Notes: a model not told the origin generated them from the sequence alone. Numbered from the stretch's first letter, positions 31,020 to 40,502 are shown. The stretch: DNA of 64,000 nt from Candidatus Poribacteria bacterium (GCA_022824265.1 JAJEAG010000024.1:91521-155520), one strand, 5' to 3'. A program made the numbers and translations.

Positions 31020-31289
31020 TAATACTGTGAACTGAGATACAACAATAGAAATATCATTTTTGGCGTTGCTTTGGACATGGTAGCAGGCACGCTCCGCGTG
31101 CCGTCCGCTCATTTGTCAGAATCACAGAAACCACAGGGACACTGATGATGTATTTTCTGTGTTTTCCGCGATTCAGACAGAAAAATCGATAATTGAATAC
31201 CTCTGCAACTAAGCAAAATCGCATTTACACACCTCCTGTTTTATGTTACAATTTAATTAGAAAAATTAACATATTCGGAATATAATAAC

Positions 31290-32018
31290 ATGAAACATAA
31301 AACACACATCCTTATAATTATCCTATTTGCTCTGTTTTTCACTCCTTTATCCATAGGTGATTTCACAAAATACGATTTTACCTTTGTCCGTTTGAAATAT
31401 AGTGGCAGTTATCGTTATAAGAGTCTATGGCATATTGATTATCCTACTGCAGAAAGAAACCTCCTCTTTCAATTACGCAAACATACCGATATTAAAGCCA
31501 GTCCGATCGAAAAAGTCATTGAGGTAGGTTCACCCGAACTATTTGACTATCCATTTGCTTACATGGCAGAATTGGGTCGTCTAAATCTATCTAAAGCCGA
31601 AGCAGAAAACCTTAGAGAATACATGCTGCGAGGTGGATTTATCATGATGGACGATTTTCATGGAAAAGCACAGTGGAAAAGATTCTATAAGCAATACAAA
31701 AAGATATTTCCTAAACGTGAACCCAGAGATATTCCTATTAATCACCCTTTATTCAATTGCTTCTTCAAAATTGATACATTAATGCAAATTCCTGCACCCG
31801 CTGCTTACCGGAAGGGTAGAACACATGAGAATGATGGTTATCAAGTGCGGTGTATGGGTGTTTTTGACGACCAAGGTAGGATAATGATGGTAATTAACTT
31901 CAATACAGATTTAGGAGATGCATGGCAAAATGCAGCAGAACATTTCTATCCACGTAAGTTTTCAAATATGGCTTTCAAAATGGGAATAAACACCATTGTC
32001 TATTCACTTACGCATTGA
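31290..32018 (+). CDS. DUF4159-domain protein, secreted
   Basis: 'FTKYDFTFVRLKYSG', 'LREYMLRGGFIMMDDFHG', 'YPRKFSNMAFKMGINTIVYSLTH'; paralog of 49208..49939. Confidence 0.82.
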   Translation: MKHKTHILIIILFALFFTPLSIGDFTKYDFTFVRLKYSGSYRYKSLWHIDYPTAERNLLFQLRKHTDIKASPIEKVIEVGSPELFDYPFAYMAELGRLNLSKAEAENLREYMLRGGFIMMDDFHGKAQWKRFYKQYKKIFPKREPRDIPINHPLFNCFFKIDTLMQIPAPAAYRKGRTHENDGYQVRCMGVFDDQGRIMMVINFNTDLGDAWQNAAEHFYPRKFSNMAFKMGINTIVYSLTH

Positions 32019-32164
32019 AATAATATTGTGTTTAATACTTCACCAAACAGTCTTATCCTACATAAGATTGTTTTACATATACTTATCCTTCAACCTATTT
32101 CTCACCCTCTACCTTCTTCTTAAAAATTGCTATTTCCTCAAAAAACCCTCCTTTTTCAAAATAG

Positions 32165-32205
32165 TGCAATTCTTACTAACAAAAATGTGTCTATACATTA
32201 AAAGA
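32165..32205 (+). promoter_or_regulatory. Promoter-like block P3 upstream of sigma gene 3
   Basis: TGCAATT-cttactaacaaaaatg-TGTCTATACATTAAAAGA. Confidence 0.6.
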
Positions 32206-32228
32206 TTACTATAGACTTGAGGTGTGCA

Positions 32229-35200
32229 ATGAATAACAGTGATACAAACCTTATTCAACGAACCTTAGACGGTGATCAGCAAGCGTTTGCTGAACTTGTG
32301 GATAAATACCAAAAACAAATACACGCGTTAGCGTGGCAGAAAATTGGTGATTTTCACATCGCTCAGGAAATAACACAAGACGCTTTTCTCACCGCATACA
32401 ATAAACTTGCAACGCTCAAACACCACAACCGATTTGCAGGTTGGCTATATGTGATCGCTGATCGCAAGTGTAAGAACTGGCACAGAAAAAGAAAACTTGC
32501 ACTACAGTCTTTAGATGATACAGATCCAGTCGAATTAGAGGAGGTGTATTACTCAGAATATATGACACGTCAACGAGAAGAAGCAGCAAAAAGTAAACGA
32601 AGAGCTTTAGTACAGAAGTTACTTAGCACACTTCAAGAGAGTGAACGCACAGTCGTAAATCTGTATTACATCGCAGAAATGACTTGTGAAGAAATAGGTA
32701 AATTTATGGGTGTGTCTGCGAACACAGTTCGGAGCCGTCTACACCGAGCACGAAATAAATTAAGAAAGGATGAAACAATGATTAAAGAAAACCTTAGCAG
32801 TTTCCAGCTACCGACACAACTCACAGAAAACATCATGAAAGAAATCTCTAATCAGAATCCTGCAATACCATCCACAAGCAAACCGTTAATTCCATTAGCC
32901 GTTTCAGCAGCATCTGCAATTCTAATCATATTCCTGTTAGGAATTGGATCTCAAAATCTAATGCAATTTCAACGACCTTATAGCTTAAATGCCCTTTCCG
33001 AAAATACAATTGAAATAACTGATACACACATTGTTATTGATACACCAGCAAATCCTACCGACCGAAATCAGATTGGACGCACAAATGTCGCTGGAAATAA
33101 CAACGAAACTGGACAAAAACAGAATGATCCACTATTCGCAGCAGCAAATGCCGAGGAACTTGAGACATCTAACATAGATAGACAATGGATCCAAACAAAT
33201 GGACCAGAAGGTGGTGTAATTAACACACTATTCTCTACCTCAAACGGTGACATCTATGCAGGTACATCCTCTACATTATACAAACTTACAGAGGATAAGA
33301 GTTCATGGAATCTTGTCTACTCAGTAAATACATCCACAATAAATATGAGTGATATGGTACTTGGCGGAAAACCAATGTTTGAGCGAGGAGATTCTCTTTT
33401 TATTGTAACTGATACTGAAGTAATTAACTCAATAGATAGAGGTGAAACATGGCAGTCTCTCGGAACCATTCCAGACGGGTATCCTGTTGATATAGCTGTG
33501 ACAGATTCTACATTATACCTTGGTATTACTAAAGATGTAGTCAAACCTAATGAAGCTCATACTGAAAGTGTATATGTGTCTGAGAATGATGGCAAAACTT
33601 GGCAAATTATTGATGATTCTAACCTTGAGGGTGAGAAAATACGCGCTGTTGCTGCAATTAATGACACAGTTTTTGTTGGCACAGATGACGGTCTATATAA
33701 ATATGATGAGGAAAATTGGAAAAAAATACCCATTGGACCTAAGGAAATGCATAATAAAAAAATGGCTGTTCCTTCAATTGCTACTGCAGAAAACATACTG
33801 TATGTTGCCGCAGGAAAAAACTATAGCAACACAAAAGCAGTAATGACAAAGGATTCATGGTGGTCACTTTACCGTTCAGCAGATTTAGGAAAATCTTGGG
33901 AATCCATTGATCCAAGAGGTGAAAACATTAAAAGTGGGTTTTCCATTCAATTTCCAATAAAAGGGTATGGAAAACATCCATATTTGGGAATAAAGGTTAC
34001 TGCCAAAAATGAGAATGTCCTGCTTTCAGATATGAGATCAACCTACTATTCAAAGGACAGTGGTGAAACATGGACGACAATAGATAGACAAAAGATGCAA
34101 GAAATCAAAACGGCATATCCTTTTATTGTGTTGGATTCTAACACATACTACAAAGGAACCCAATCCGGGGTCTATAGGTCAACTGATGGCGGAGATTCAT
34201 GGCAGCAGTTTAATACTGGTCTTGCAAGTTCTACCGTGACAGATCTATTCGCTGTTAACGGAAAACTATATGGTAGAACAAATGATCATTTTGTTACTTC
34301 TACAAATGGTGGAGAATCATGGACACCATTATCTTTTAATAAGAGAAGTATATCAATGATGAATAAATTCGACAATTCTATTTACCTAAAATCCACAAAA
34401 AATAACATCTCAATCCTACGCTTATCTTCTGAGAACAATGATATAATTGAGATTCGAAACATGCCCAAAATTGAAGATGTTGATCTTAATCACGACTCCA
34501 ATTTTGATGTTTTTATAGACAAAAGTAAAGAAATCATTGAACAGGACGAGATACTAAATCTTCAGGAGGATGATGTTGAAAAAATCAGTCAACAAATTAC
34601 TGATGCATTTCAAAAGCAAGCAGCATCTTCAATAATACCGCTTTTTGGGAGTTTCGCTGTAAGTGGTGAAACATATTATATGGAATATAGAAATAGGTTA
34701 TACACTTGGAAATACGATGAGATAGAATGGCACGATACAGGTATTGTTGATGAAACAATGACTGACTTACCATTTAACTTATTCAATCCGAAGGAATTTC
34801 CAAACGACCTTTCAGAAATAATGGAAATGCAAAAATCTATCGGCTTCAAACTTGCGGTGTCAGGAAAAAATATCTATGTCGGTAAACAAAATGGTGATCT
34901 TTTCCGTTCCTATGATGAAGGAATCACTTGGACGGATGTAACCAAGGACCTTCCCTTGTTGTATGAGAAAATACACGCAATTAACTATGCAGGGTCTACA
35001 GTATATGTTGCGACAGACAAAGGAGTCACATATACAACAGATGGTGAAAGTTGGTATACTACAACTGATGCCGATGGAAAACCCATTATAATAAAACGGT
35101 TTACCGTAGGCGGAACAACTTTATATGGAGTCGTTGGTCTTCATGTGTATCAATTGAAACAGAAATCAAACTTATGGGAACAAATTACGCCAGAAATACC

Positions 35201-35291
35201 ATCTCCCATTTCATCATTGACTGTTGATGACAAAACATTATATGTTGGCACACTGGGTCGTGGTGTTCTCCGTTTCGCGCTTGATAAATAG
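32229..35291 (+). CDS. ECF-type sigma-70 factor - TM - BNR/Asp-box beta-propeller fusion (divergent paralog)
   Basis: Sigma region 2/4 as above; TM 'PLIPLAVSAASAILIIFLLGIG'; 'YRSTDGGDSWQQF', 'VTSTNGGESWTPL', 'FRSYDEGITWTDV'. Start at MNNSDTN. Confidence 0.88.
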   Translation: MNNSDTNLIQRTLDGDQQAFAELVDKYQKQIHALAWQKIGDFHIAQEITQDAFLTAYNKLATLKHHNRFAGWLYVIADRKCKNWHRKRKLALQSLDDTDPVELEEVYYSEYMTRQREEAAKSKRRALVQKLLSTLQESERTVVNLYYIAEMTCEEIGKFMGVSANTVRSRLHRARNKLRKDETMIKENLSSFQLPTQLTENIMKEISNQNPAIPSTSKPLIPLAVSAASAILIIFLLGIGSQNLMQFQRPYSLNALSENTIEITDTHIVIDTPANPTDRNQIGRTNVAGNNNETGQKQNDPLFAAANAEELETSNIDRQWIQTNGPEGGVINTLFSTSNGDIYAGTSSTLYKLTEDKSSWNLVYSVNTSTINMSDMVLGGKPMFERGDSLFIVTDTEVINSIDRGETWQSLGTIPDGYPVDIAVTDSTLYLGITKDVVKPNEAHTESVYVSENDGKTWQIIDDSNLEGEKIRAVAAINDTVFVGTDDGLYKYDEENWKKIPIGPKEMHNKKMAVPSIATAENILYVAAGKNYSNTKAVMTKDSWWSLYRSADLGKSWESIDPRGENIKSGFSIQFPIKGYGKHPYLGIKVTAKNENVLLSDMRSTYYSKDSGETWTTIDRQKMQEIKTAYPFIVLDSNTYYKGTQSGVYRSTDGGDSWQQFNTGLASSTVTDLFAVNGKLYGRTNDHFVTSTNGGESWTPLSFNKRSISMMNKFDNSIYLKSTKNNISILRLSSENNDIIEIRNMPKIEDVDLNHDSNFDVFIDKSKEIIEQDEILNLQEDDVEKISQQITDAFQKQAASSIIPLFGSFAVSGETYYMEYRNRLYTWKYDEIEWHDTGIVDETMTDLPFNLFNPKEFPNDLSEIMEMQKSIGFKLAVSGKNIYVGKQNGDLFRSYDEGITWTDVTKDLPLLYEKIHAINYAGSTVYVATDKGVTYTTDGESWYTTTDADGKPIIIKRFTVGGTTLYGVVGLHVYQLKQKSNLWEQITPEIPSPISSLTVDDKTLYVGTLGRGVLRFALDK

Positions 35292-35312
35292 CATGTTTGT
35301 ATGAACAATTAT

Positions 35313-35344
35313 AGGCGCGTACAAAATACGCGCCTTTCTTTTTT
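35313..35344 (+). terminator. Rho-independent terminator after sigma gene 3
   Basis: AGGCGCGTA-caaaa-TACGCGCCT followed by TTCTTTTTT. Confidence 0.85.
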
Positions 35345-35453
35345 GTAAACCTATCATACAAGGCAAATCTGGACACATATTTTATTCCAAATGACAAATT
35401 ATTTGTCATAATGCAACTTTTTTTCGTTATTTTTGTATATTATAATAAAAAAG

Positions 35454-35494
35454 TGCAACCTTTTTCCAGATAAATGTCTCTTTAATAACAGAGG
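35454..35494 (+). promoter_or_regulatory. Promoter-like block P0 with no full-length sigma gene immediately downstream
   Basis: TGCAACC-tttttccagataaatg-TCTCTTTAATAACAGAGG. Confidence 0.5.
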
Positions 35495-35656
35495 ATGATA
35501 TAGGATTGAAGAAAACAATAATTATTTTCAACAAACTTAATATAAAGAACTCTGAACACGTTGATGTCTGATATGTCTAATGATTAACCGAGAAAAAAAT
35601 CATAGAAATCAATACCAGTGGTTGCAGCAAGAAAATATGAAAAATGGGAGAAAAAA

Positions 35657-36034
35657 ATGAAAAAAGAATTTACCATAGAAAACTGGATACTCGGTGGCAC
35701 AAGTTTTATTCTGATTTTCACATTTGGGTGCTATCTGTGGTTTCAAAGTGAGATGTCTTCCATTGATAATTACTTTAATGATCATACAGTAGAGACACAA
35801 CAATCTGACGAAACATCTGAAACTGATAAATTAGAAACACCGTTGATAGAAATAGATGATAAAGAGAATTCTGACACATACCACAGAAATAACTCCGTTA
35901 TTGATCATACTGATACTGAAATTTCAGATGTATCTGCAACAAAAAGTGATTACATTGATAATGATAAAGCCACAGTACCTATACCTTGGGGAAAACAAAC
36001 AGCAGTATTGAAAATCTTTAATCTGAATATCTAA
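35657..36034 (+). CDS. Small single-pass membrane protein with acidic extracytoplasmic tail, unknown function
   Basis: MKKEFTIENWILGGTSFILIFTFGCYLWF TM segment; ORF opens at GTG 35618, ATG at 35657; followed by a terminator. Confidence 0.55.
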   Translation: MKKEFTIENWILGGTSFILIFTFGCYLWFQSEMSSIDNYFNDHTVETQQSDETSETDKLETPLIEIDDKENSDTYHRNNSVIDHTDTEISDVSATKSDYIDNDKATVPIPWGKQTAVLKIFNLNI

Positions 36035-36125
36035 GGGAACCGAGTAAGGGGGAGTAAGTCTATAAAATTTCTACCTTTCAAAATTGCTAACTTGTAAGTA
36101 AGTCAAAACAGATTCACAAAATAGT

Positions 36126-36160
36126 AAAGGCACGCAACAATTGCGTGCCTTTCGTTTTTT
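36126..36160 (+). terminator. Rho-independent terminator
   Basis: AAAGGCACGCAA-caa-TTGCGTGCCTTT followed by a T-rich tract. Confidence 0.85.
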
Positions 36161-36593
36161 TAAATAGTATCATAATGTTGATACCTTTTATGTAGGAGTA
36201 AACACCGAAAGCGCATTAAACGTTGATTCAAAATCAAACTGTCTTTGTAGCACAAACTTCCCAGTTTGTGCCGTTCAGCACCAGTGTTACGATATGTTGT
36301 CATCCCGCAAAACGGACACTAATACATCAAACTCAATAAACCGCACAATCCGAGATTCTGGTATCATAGGGGCGAGGTCATCTCGCCCGTCTTGCTTGTA
36401 TCTTCCCTTTACTTGGACAGGGAAACTCCTGCCTATGATTGGAATGTGCTGTGGGATCAATCCCTTCTGCGTCTTCAGCAATTCAGACAGAAAAATCGAC
36501 AATTGAACGTCTTTCGGTTGTTGACAATATGTAATTTGAAAAGAACTATTAAACAGTGTATCATTTATCCATAAACTATTTTCTTGGCAAAAT

Positions 36594-36634
36594 TGCAACC
36601 CTGTATTACATTTTCGCATCTTATATTTAAAAGA
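36594..36634 (+). promoter_or_regulatory. Promoter-like block P4 upstream of sigma gene 4
   Basis: TGCAACC-ctgtattacattttcg-CATCTTATATTTAAAAGA. Confidence 0.55.
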
Positions 36635-36658
36635 CTCAATCTGTTTATGAGGAAATCC

Positions 36659-38758
36659 ATGAACAATAAAGACTCTAATCTCATTAAACGAACACTTGAG
36701 GGTGATCAACAAGCATTTGCTTCTTTAGTTGAAAAATATCAAGATCAGATACATGCATTAGCTTGGCAGAAGATTGGGGATTTCCATATTGCTCAAGAAA
36801 TTACCCAAGATACATTCATAAAAGCCTATCAAAAACTCGCGACATTAAAACATCCAACACGTTTTGCTGGGTGGTTGTATGTCATTACAAACAATAATTG
36901 CAAAATGTGGCATAGAAAAAATAGATTACAAACACAATCTTTTGAGGAAACCGATCCAGTTGAGTTGGATGAAATATATTATACAGAACATAAAACCCGT
37001 GAACGAGAGGAAGAAGCTAAGGAAAAAAGACGATCATTAGTAAAAGAACTACTCAGTAAACTACGAGAAAGTGAAAGGACTGTAGTTACACTGTACTACC
37101 TTGCTGACTTGAGTTGTGAAGAGATTGGTGAATTTCTCGGTGTAGCAACCAATACAGTAAAAAGTCGACTTCACCGCGCACGAAACAGACTAAGACAGGA
37201 GGAAGCAATGATACAAGAAAATCTAAGTAGTTTCCAATTACCAAAACACCTCACAGAGAATATTATGGATGCTATTTCAAAAGTAACCCCTGCACTAGCC
37301 ACCCCCAATAAACCTATTATGCCTTGGTTACTCTCAACTGCATCTGCAGTTCTAATCTTGATAATACTCGGAACAAGTGCCTATCATATATACCATTTTC
37401 AAAAACCTTATAGTTTAGATTCTACATCCCAAAAAACTATTGAGATAACAGAAGCAAAACAGGTCATAGATTCTACTGTAAAGCCTGATAAACGAAATCT
37501 GATCGCAAAATCCAATGATCAAAATATAAATAAGAATGCCTCAAATAATCAAAACTCACAATTAGTTGATCCAGCAAATTTAGATGATACATCTAATACC
37601 AGTAAAAATAAAATTAACCAAAAAGGAAATGTATCATTATCGGGAATTGTAGTGGATACAAGTGGAAAAGCAGTAGAGGGTTTAGAACTTACAGTAAAAC
37701 CAATGAAAATAAATGAGAACGGGAGTATGGTAGAACTTACTCCGATGTCTTCTTGGAAAAATTTTATAACTGATGACAAAGGAAGATTCACGTTTATAAT
37801 CACCAATCCAGTTGCTTTACAATTAGTGTTACTACCAGATACAGTTTCTGATTACGAAATAAAGTCACTTACAATAGGTGATTTTACCTTTTTTAATAAT
37901 GGAAATAATGAATTCTTTCCGCTCAGGACCTTTAGAATGACATTTGTTATTGAACCTGGGATGGCTCTTGAAAATACAGTTGTTACTGTCCAACCACCCC
38001 CAAGAAGAATTCGCGGACGAATTCTTCTAAGGAATGGTAAACCCCTTGCAAATACCGGAGTGGATCTGACCATTCATGCAGGAAAACATGATAAATTTCT
38101 CTATTTCTTTCCTGAGTTTGGCGGCAGTATAATGAGTACTTTCGCACAAACTGATTCCCAAGGATACTTCGTACATTATCTATCAAATCAGATTGATCGA
38201 GATTATAAAGTAAAAGTGAATTATCATGGATCGACAGATACATCAGGATGGTTCCAACTAAGAGAGGGAAAGTGGAAGGATGATCTTGTATTTCGGGTTA
38301 GGGACAAACAGAGAGTCATAAATAAAATAAATAAACGTGTCAAAGCACAACAAGCAGTATGGACTGTAAATCCATATAATGGACATGCTTACAAAAGAAT
38401 CGTAGTGGATAGTTGGGATGATGCAATAGCAAAAGCAAAATCTGAAAAAGCATATCTCGTTGCTATTAACGATGAAGCTGAACAGAAATGGTTAGAAACA
38501 CGATTTCCCGAATATCTGTTTTATTGGATAGGATTGACTTCTAACCAAGATGGATCATTCGATAAATGGACAAACGGAGATCAGTTAACTTATGAAAATT
38601 GGATGTCAACTGAAAAATCCGCAGAACCAAATACACATATTGTATTAGATTTCTTTTCTAAAAGATGGATGAAAATAGATTCCGAGAATAAATTCTTACC
38701 TGCAATCCAACTTGCTATCATTGAAAAAGAGGATATAAAGATTAAGTCAAAAAAATAA
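36659..38758 (+). CDS. ECF-type sigma-70 factor - TM - carboxypeptidase-regulatory-like/CnaB-like - C-type-lectin-like domain fusion
   Basis: Sigma domains as paralogs; TM 'IMPWLLSTASAVLILIILGTSAY'; 'VSLSGIVVDTSGKAVEGLELTV'; C-terminal 'AIAKAKSEKAYLVAINDEAEQKWLE...YWIGLTSNQDGSFDKWTNGDQLTYENW' is CTLD-like. Start at MNNKDSN. Confidence 0.83.
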   Translation: MNNKDSNLIKRTLEGDQQAFASLVEKYQDQIHALAWQKIGDFHIAQEITQDTFIKAYQKLATLKHPTRFAGWLYVITNNNCKMWHRKNRLQTQSFEETDPVELDEIYYTEHKTREREEEAKEKRRSLVKELLSKLRESERTVVTLYYLADLSCEEIGEFLGVATNTVKSRLHRARNRLRQEEAMIQENLSSFQLPKHLTENIMDAISKVTPALATPNKPIMPWLLSTASAVLILIILGTSAYHIYHFQKPYSLDSTSQKTIEITEAKQVIDSTVKPDKRNLIAKSNDQNINKNASNNQNSQLVDPANLDDTSNTSKNKINQKGNVSLSGIVVDTSGKAVEGLELTVKPMKINENGSMVELTPMSSWKNFITDDKGRFTFIITNPVALQLVLLPDTVSDYEIKSLTIGDFTFFNNGNNEFFPLRTFRMTFVIEPGMALENTVVTVQPPPRRIRGRILLRNGKPLANTGVDLTIHAGKHDKFLYFFPEFGGSIMSTFAQTDSQGYFVHYLSNQIDRDYKVKVNYHGSTDTSGWFQLREGKWKDDLVFRVRDKQRVINKINKRVKAQQAVWTVNPYNGHAYKRIVVDSWDDAIAKAKSEKAYLVAINDEAEQKWLETRFPEYLFYWIGLTSNQDGSFDKWTNGDQLTYENWMSTEKSAEPNTHIVLDFFSKRWMKIDSENKFLPAIQLAIIEKEDIKIKSKK

Positions 38759-38769
38759 AGGATTAAATT

Positions 38770-40200
38770 ATGTATCAACCAACTTATACCAAACGCACTA
38801 TATTTCTTTTCCTACTTATTCTCTTAATAGGTCTTGTTGCCATAAACCAAGGGATAACCGAAGAACATAAAACAACATTGTCTGGTCGAATTACAACCCC
38901 CAAAGGTGAACCAATATCCGATGTAACTGTCCTAATACTTTACATGAAATTCAATGACGATCCAGCCCTATTCACCAAATTACAAACACTCCTGCCAATA
39001 TATGACAGCAAATTCTACCCATTCCTTCCTGATACACCGAGTTTCTATAATGAAGGTAAGTCACCTGATATAACTAATAAAAATGCCCTTCCACCATTTT
39101 TAGAATCTAAAACTGATGCAGATGGGAAGTTCACATTCTCTAATATTTCCTCTAAATTGGTCCAATTGATGGTTCTACCGAATGAACCGTTGGATAAAGA
39201 TTCAACACGATATAAGTCTGGTAAATCAAAACACACATCACTTCCAATAATTCACTCTCTAAAACTCAATGAGATTACTTTTTTACCTCATCAAAATAAA
39301 CACTTTCCACCAATAGGAGCTGTGACCTTTACTATAGAACCAGGAAGAAAAATTGAAAATATAGAACTAAAGGTAAGTATGCAAAACCCACTTAGCATAC
39401 GTGGTAGAATAGTATTTAAAAACGGTGAACCTGTCTCTGATACATCTCTTACTATCAAATTCGGACATCATAACTTTTACTATGCAAGTCAGTTTCCTTA
39501 CCGAATTCCTATATCAGTAAAGACAGATGAGAATGGTCTTTTTACACATAGTGTCTTTTCCGCAGGTATATACGCTTATGCAACAAATTATCGTGGATTA
39601 TCTGCCACCTCAAAACCATTTTTTCTTGATGGTAATACACCACATGATGTTATAGAATTGACACTTAATGGCAACCCCGATGAACTCGCGGAGTTACCAA
39701 TGGATAGTGCCAAATCTATAATACCTGGACCAGATTTAAGTGGTGTATGGATTCTGAATCCAGAAAATGGACATATATATAAACGCATCATGTGCAAATC
39801 AAGAGAAGATGCACAGATAAAAGCATCCCAAGAAGATGCACAACTGGTATCAATTACGAGTGATAAAGAACAAATATGGCTGGAATCTGTTTTTGGAACA
39901 AGTCCATATTGGATCGGATTAACGGGTCATAGAAATACAGACGATTGGCAATGGGATTCAGGTGAACACCTCAAATACAAAAACTGGATAAAAGGGGATT
40001 TTCATCGTCCTCCACCGGCAATTTTTAAGTTATTTGGTTGGGGAGATGACAAACCAAAACCCAAAAATAAAAATTATGCAATCATGACACAAGATGAGGA
40101 AACAGGTTATATGAAATGGGAAACAGTTGAACAAAGACACTCAGATCGAGGATATACACGTTTAGCAGTCATTGAAAAAGACAAAATAGATATTGAATAA
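38770..40200 (+). CDS. Secreted/anchored carboxypeptidase-regulatory-like plus C-type-lectin-like protein (sensor-only relative of the upstream sigma fusion)
   Basis: N-terminal hydrophobic segment; 'TTLSGRITTPKGEPISDVTVLI'; 'DAQIKASQEDAQLVSITSDKEQIWLES...YWIGLTGHRNTDDWQWDSGEHLKYKNW'. 11 nt after the preceding stop. Confidence 0.8.
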   Translation: MYQPTYTKRTIFLFLLILLIGLVAINQGITEEHKTTLSGRITTPKGEPISDVTVLILYMKFNDDPALFTKLQTLLPIYDSKFYPFLPDTPSFYNEGKSPDITNKNALPPFLESKTDADGKFTFSNISSKLVQLMVLPNEPLDKDSTRYKSGKSKHTSLPIIHSLKLNEITFLPHQNKHFPPIGAVTFTIEPGRKIENIELKVSMQNPLSIRGRIVFKNGEPVSDTSLTIKFGHHNFYYASQFPYRIPISVKTDENGLFTHSVFSAGIYAYATNYRGLSATSKPFFLDGNTPHDVIELTLNGNPDELAELPMDSAKSIIPGPDLSGVWILNPENGHIYKRIMCKSREDAQIKASQEDAQLVSITSDKEQIWLESVFGTSPYWIGLTGHRNTDDWQWDSGEHLKYKNWIKGDFHRPPPAIFKLFGWGDDKPKPKNKNYAIMTQDEETGYMKWETVEQRHSDRGYTRLAVIEKDKIDIE

Positions 40201-40373
40201 GCAAAGGTAATACCATTTTTAAATAATAACTTCTCATTAACAACAAACGCGTTCGTAGTCGCACAATTCATTACGCCTCTTACATTATCGTAGGGGCGAG
40301 GTCTCCTCGCCCGCATGCTCACATAAAGTCTGGTAGGTCGGAGCGAGCAAAGCGACCTCCGACATGCACACTA

Positions 40374-40450
40374 AAGCCCCAGAGGGGCAAAAGGTGTATA
40401 GTAAACGTTGATCCTACTAATAGCAAGCCCCAGAGGGGCGAAAGGTGTAT
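40374..40450 (+). repeat. Two direct copies of AAGCCCCAGAGGGGC(A/G)AAAGGTGTAT, 51-bp period
   Basis: Copies at 40374-40399 and 40425-40450; each contains the GCCCC/GGGGC hairpin. Confidence 0.75.
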
Positions 40451-40502
40451 CATAAGCACTAACATTACGCACTAAATTGACACCTATGCCTCGCCCTACG
40501 AT

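Noticed and set aside
31204-31225. Possible sixth copy of the sigma-type promoter block (TGCAACTaagcaaaatcgCATTT)
   Set aside because: The spacer is 11 nt rather than 16, and the AAAAGA-like tail is missing.
40374-40450. Two spaced direct repeats considered as a mini-CRISPR
   Set aside because: Only two units, a short internal palindrome typical of intergenic repeats, and no cas genes in the window.
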